Part shown: positions 56,584-60,000 of the stretch, piece after piece
Layout of the letters: each line of letters starts with the position of its first letter
Position numbering within the stretch: position 1 is the first letter of the stretch
From: Owenia fusiformis
Lineage: Eukaryota > Annelida > Polychaeta > Sabellida > Oweniidae
DNA: 60,000 nucleotides
Assembly: GCA_903813345.2 (NCBI GenBank)
Contig: CAIIXF020000011.1
Span: forward strand, 20,011,754 to 20,071,753
Reading direction: 5' to 3'
The notes under the pieces: model-generated
What the model was told of the DNA's origin: nothing
Databases searched by the model: none
Seen by the model: only the letters and a program-made list of their open reading frames with translations
Program-made: the position numbers and the translations under genes

Positions 56584-57720
56584 CTAAACATCCGTTTCCA
56601 TAGTGACGTCATCATGAGTTGGTTTTCTCACTATTGTGGTACTTTGTTCATAGTTGTAACATGGAAACGGAGTACTTTGGGTAGATCTTGATACGGATGA
56701 TGGCGTATTGCTATGGTTGTTAGTAGAATGCCGTGAACTTCTCCATCTAAGTACTCTTGATGATAATTGCTGGTAGCCTTCATTCATATCTTTTGTCCTC
56801 AATCCATAAACCAGCGGATCAATTATGAAATGGAAGAACGGGAAAAAGTACAGAAATTCACTGTACACAATATCCATTTGACGGCTAAAGTGTATCCGAA
56901 GGACCTTGGTTAAAACGTAGGGAATGAATGATATTACCAGAATCGATGCCATAATAACAGTGCTAAGGAACCATTGATAGTTCTGTTCCACTTGGTGCTC
57001 GGAGCGCAATATGGCGGCTCGTCTGCGCAGGCGCACAATGACCATGCAATACAAAATAACCATTGAGAAAACGATCGCTACGATGGGTGGTGGCCATACG
57101 TAATTCCATATGTAACAGCTGTCATCTTTACCAGAATATGCGTACGCAGTTGCACAGTATCCTGGTAGTGCAAATAGCCCCGAGACGCACCATATGCAAA
57201 CTAGGGCAATCAAGGTTTTGTTTTTCGTACACAAGTCATTGTAGCTCAACGGTGAGCAAATCGCTATGTATCTATGAATAGCCGCTACTAGGAGTGTCAG
57301 TGCCGAAGCAAAGTAAAAGAAAACGAAAAATACAATGCCGCTCATTATGATATACATAATAGCCTCTGTTGGTACTCGCTGACTATACCACATAATAAAA
57401 CATCTGCTAACGACATCCAAAAGGTGCGATATCGCACCGAATGCATCAGCAACAGATAGATTTATAATCAACAGGTTATTATAGTTCCATCGTCCCGGAA
57501 TGTGCAACACCGCTGCTATTGAGAGAATGTTTGCACAAACTGCAAGCAAACAAAGAGTCAAGGAAATGGCAAGCTGACGTTCCAATCTACCCTCGGCATC
57601 CGATTGTGAAACGAAACGAGGGATAAATTGTCCGGTTATGTTGGTCGTATTGGCATTCATCGGAAAACCTGTTGTTACATTCAAGTAGGCCATTGTCGGA
57701 GTAGCAGGTACTGACGGCAT
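56584..57720 (-). CDS. Orphan rhodopsin-family (class A) GPCR, single coding exon
   Basis: The 378-aa protein has an extracellular N-terminus with N-glycosylation sequons at N14, N24 and N27, then seven hydrophobic segments at about 48-72, 82-104, 125-152, 168-187, 209-232, 250-273 and 285-306. Class A landmarks are N64 in TM1, LSVAD with D92 in TM2, W177 in TM4, P267 in TM6 and DPLVY (301-305) in place of NPxxY. The DRY motif is HRY (149-151). The TM3 cysteine that normally bonds to the second extracellular loop is missing (I125), although loop cysteine C202 remains. The tail is Ser/Thr-rich and ends TDV, a class I PDZ ligand form. A strong splice acceptor lies 3 bp upstream of the ATG, so a 5' UTR intron is likely. 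I cannot assign a ligand; it would be a plasma-membrane receptor signalling through G proteins. Confidence 0.9.
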   Translation of the reverse strand: MPSVPATPTMAYLNVTTGFPMNANTTNITGQFIPRFVSQSDAEGRLERQLAISLTLCLLAVCANILSIAAVLHIPGRWNYNNLLIINLSVADAFGAISHLLDVVSRCFIMWYSQRVPTEAIMYIIMSGIVFFVFFYFASALTLLVAAIHRYIAICSPLSYNDLCTKNKTLIALVCIWCVSGLFALPGYCATAYAYSGKDDSCYIWNYVWPPPIVAIVFSMVILYCMVIVRLRRRAAILRSEHQVEQNYQWFLSTVIMASILVISFIPYVLTKVLRIHFSRQMDIVYSEFLYFFPFFHFIIDPLVYGLRTKDMNEGYQQLSSRVLRWRSSRHSTNNHSNTPSSVSRSTQSTPFPCYNYEQSTTIVRKPTHDDVTMETDV

Positions 57721-57722
57721 AA

Positions 57723-57740
57723 TCTGAAAAAAGAAGAATT
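57723..57740 (-). promoter_or_regulatory. Splice acceptor just upstream of the GPCR start
   Basis: On the minus strand a pyrimidine tract, TTCTTCTTTTTTCAG, ends at 57724 and is followed by ATT and then the ATG at 57720. It is a near-ideal 3' splice site, implying an untranslated first exon upstream whose position I cannot fix. Confidence 0.6.
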
Positions 57741-58439
57741 ATCTACATGATGTGTTGTCTCGCTTCAGAACATAAATGTCATAGGAGTCCGCAATAAATG
57801 TTTCACGTTTCAAATAACGATTAACCTTTCTCTTCTTAACATTACTCTACAGACTTATCATTTGTTATTATTGAAATAATAAACCCGCATCTTTGTATTA
57901 ATATAATGTATCTGGAATCATATTTTTGTATTTTGGCTGATTTCTGTTCATATTAGTTGATGAAAATTGTTGTTAAGGCTTTTTATATCAGCCAAATTTT
58001 GGTTTAGGTTTATCAGACACGTGACCTTTATAAAAGTGAAATTTTATAAAAAGAGATATGATTGGCCCATGTGGCGTCAATATGCCCAATAAATATGCAG
58101 TGTGATGTTCTGTTATGTATCTCTATCGTCTAAGTTGTCATGGTTTCGTTGAACACACCTTCTCTGAATAATTAAAATTTGGACAGGCATTCACTTTATC
58201 GAAAGAAATTATTAGTATTTCCTCTTTAAACACATATTCAGCAACACATAAAAGACATGGTCTATTATGGCTTTCTTTTCATCATAACATTTTTCGCTGA
58301 TTGTATCAAATTGCTTAAATATGAAGTCATTCATCGAACTCCTACTCGAAAGGTTAACATTGATGAGCAGTGCAATATTTCAAATATTATTGGGATTAAA
58401 AAATTGCTAATTTTGCTCAGATTTGTTTATCACTCGTCT
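57741..58439. other. 5' flank or leader intron of the GPCR
   Basis: AT-rich, with no recognised coding sequence. The first exon and promoter of the GPCR may lie here or beyond. Confidence 0.4.
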
Positions 58440-59470
58440 ATGTTATTCCATGGGTTCAATGTAGTGTTACGTTTTTTTATAGAATGAACTTTATACACAT
58501 GTAACGGCTTTGCAATAAAAACATAATAATACCCAAGTAGCTTTAATATGAATGGCTTTAAGTAATAACTCGTCCATGTTAGCTTTAATATGAATGGCTT
58601 TAAGTAATAACTCGTCTATGTTATTCCATAGGTTCAATGTGGTGGTAGCCTACGTCTTTTTAATAGAATGAACTTTATACACATGTAACGGCTTTGCAAT
58701 AAAAACATAATAATACCCAGACGTAGCTTTAATATGAATGGCTTTAAGTAATAACTCGTCTATGTTAGCTTTAATATGAATGGCTTTAAGTAATAACTCG
58801 TCTATGTTATTCCATAGGTTCAATGTGGTGGTAGCCTACGTCTTTTTAATAGAATGAACTTTATACACATGTAACGGCTTTGCAATAAAAACATAATAAT
58901 ACCCAAGTAGCTTTAATATGAATGGCTTTAAGTAATAACTCGTCCATGTTAGCTTTAATATGAATGGCTTTAGTAATAACTCGTCTATGTTATTCCATAG
59001 GTTCAATGTGGTGGTAGCCTACGTCTTTTTAATAGAATGAACTTTATACACATGTAACGGCTTTGCAATAAAAACATAATAATACCCAAGTAGCTTTAAT
59101 ATGAATGGCTTTAAGTAATAACTCGTCCATGTTAGCTTTAATATGAATGGCTTTAGTAATAACTCGTCTATGTTATTCCATAGGTTCAATGTGGTGGTAG
59201 CCTACGTCTTTTTAATAGAATGAACTTTATACACATGTAACGGCTTTGCAATAAAAACATAATAATACCCAAGTAGCTTTAATATGAATGGCTTTAAGTA
59301 ATAACTCGTCCATGTTAGCTTTAATATGAATGGCTTTAAGTAATAACTCGTCTATGTTATTCCATAGGTTCAATGTGGTGGTAGCCTACGTCTTTTTAAT
59401 AGAATGAACTTTATACACATGTAACGGCTTTGCAATAAAAACATCATAATCTCCAGGTAGCTTTAATATT
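58440..59470 (+). repeat. Higher-order tandem repeat, ~184-bp unit
   Basis: TTATTCCATAGGTTCAATGT recurs at 58621, 58807, 58990, 59173 and 59357 (spacing 183-186 bp), with a diverged first copy at ~58442. Each unit also contains two copies of a ~43-bp subunit, AGCTTTAATATGAATGGCTT plus AAGTAATAACTCGTC, ending CATGTT or TATGTT. Copies are nearly identical except for one-base indels, so homogenisation is recent. Confidence 0.9.
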
Positions 59471-60000
59471 AATGATTTAAGTAATATTTTCTGGATAACT
59501 ATTAACTTCAAAACACCGGGTAATTAATAACTCAGATACGAGTAGGTGGCTACCAGTTTCACCACCAGGTGACTCCTCCGGGTCAGATAGCGTGGCGGGT
59601 ATAGTAGAAAGTTCCCTTTAATTTAAATATTTATCTGTTTAATGGTTCATATCACCCTTATGTATCTAATAGCTATGCAAATTGAAGTATGCCCAGTTAG
59701 TGAAAATATAACCTGTCCAATACAAGAAAAAATATTTTACTTTTTGTAATTTTATAACATGAGCTCTTTTAGACAGGTTCCAATTCAAATAATTCAAGTT
59801 TTTGAGGCATTTTTTAGAAAAAGCAACAGACGTATTTTTACTAGATCAGTTTTTCATGCTGATAAAGATATTAAAAGATGACAGCTCAACGGGGTGGTCA
59901 CGACACTAAATTTTGGCATTTTTACCCCCCCTAGGAAAATATTCTAGGGGGTACTATGAAACTAGTTCATAACTCAAAGGATATATGAGCTATTGTTCTG
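59471..60000. other. Gene-free sequence at the window end
   Basis: A small hairpin, CCCCCTAG facing CTAGGGGG, lies near 59927-59951. Nothing else recognised. Confidence 0.5.

Overview
The window looks like AT-rich nuclear DNA from an invertebrate animal. Genes are sparse, the coding genes have short GT-AG introns or single long exons, and inverted-repeat DNA transposons, tandem arrays and decayed retroelement pieces fill most of the space. One host-like gene is visible: a rhodopsin-type GPCR at 56584-57720, minus strand. The repeat types and the GPCR fit a marine invertebrate such as a mollusc, another lophotrochozoan or a non-vertebrate deuterostome, but I cannot name the species.

The centrepiece is a complete, apparently young Polinton/Maverick element at 16164-25475 (9,312 bp). 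It has 304-bp terminal inverted repeats that I read as identical, starts AGTAGTTACAG, and is flanked by a perfect 6-bp target duplication, AATGAG. All three of its genes are on the minus strand: a protein-primed family B DNA polymerase (five exons, 1269 aa), an A32/FtsK-like ATPase (two exons, 489 aa, with the Walker A motif just after the splice junction) and a chromodomain integrase (one exon, 365 aa). No capsid, protease or other virion gene is visible, so this is a compact, capsid-less Polinton. Polymerase and ATPase both carry fused zinc fingers. E2F-like sites lie in both terminal repeats and one more lies subterminally. The element sits inside one arm of a palindromic foldback element; the other arm and a second copy at about 12.2-13.1 kb show the empty site.

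Region by region: 1-4.1 kb is a large inverted-repeat element, cut by the window edge. 4.1-12 kb holds scattered short repeats and a 19-bp minisatellite grown at a MITE end. 12.2-13.1 kb is a foldback element. 15.3-25.7 kb is the foldback plus Polinton. 26.5-36 kb has several nonautonomous DNA transposons, one with an array of perfect palindromes, a 90-bp tandem triplication, and a cluster of AGGTCA half-sites with two identical DR5 arrangements. 36-47 kb is mostly unannotatable, with two further MITEs and 41-bp repeats. 47-51.5 kb has a foldback with a MITE nested in its arm, a mariner-type MITE and a TTAA-flanked foldback. 52.2-53.4 kb is a dead non-LTR retrotransposon fragment. 56.6-57.7 kb is the GPCR. 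58.4-59.5 kb is a higher-order tandem repeat of about 184 bp.

Within the Polinton the genes form a plausible replication and integration set: the polymerase would copy the linear DNA from its inverted-repeat ends, the integrase would insert it, and the ATPase, normally a genome-packaging motor, is left without a visible capsid. A consensus splice donor overlaps the polymerase stop codon, and one upstream acceptor would join it in frame to the ATPase. All gene models here are read by eye and lack transcript support.
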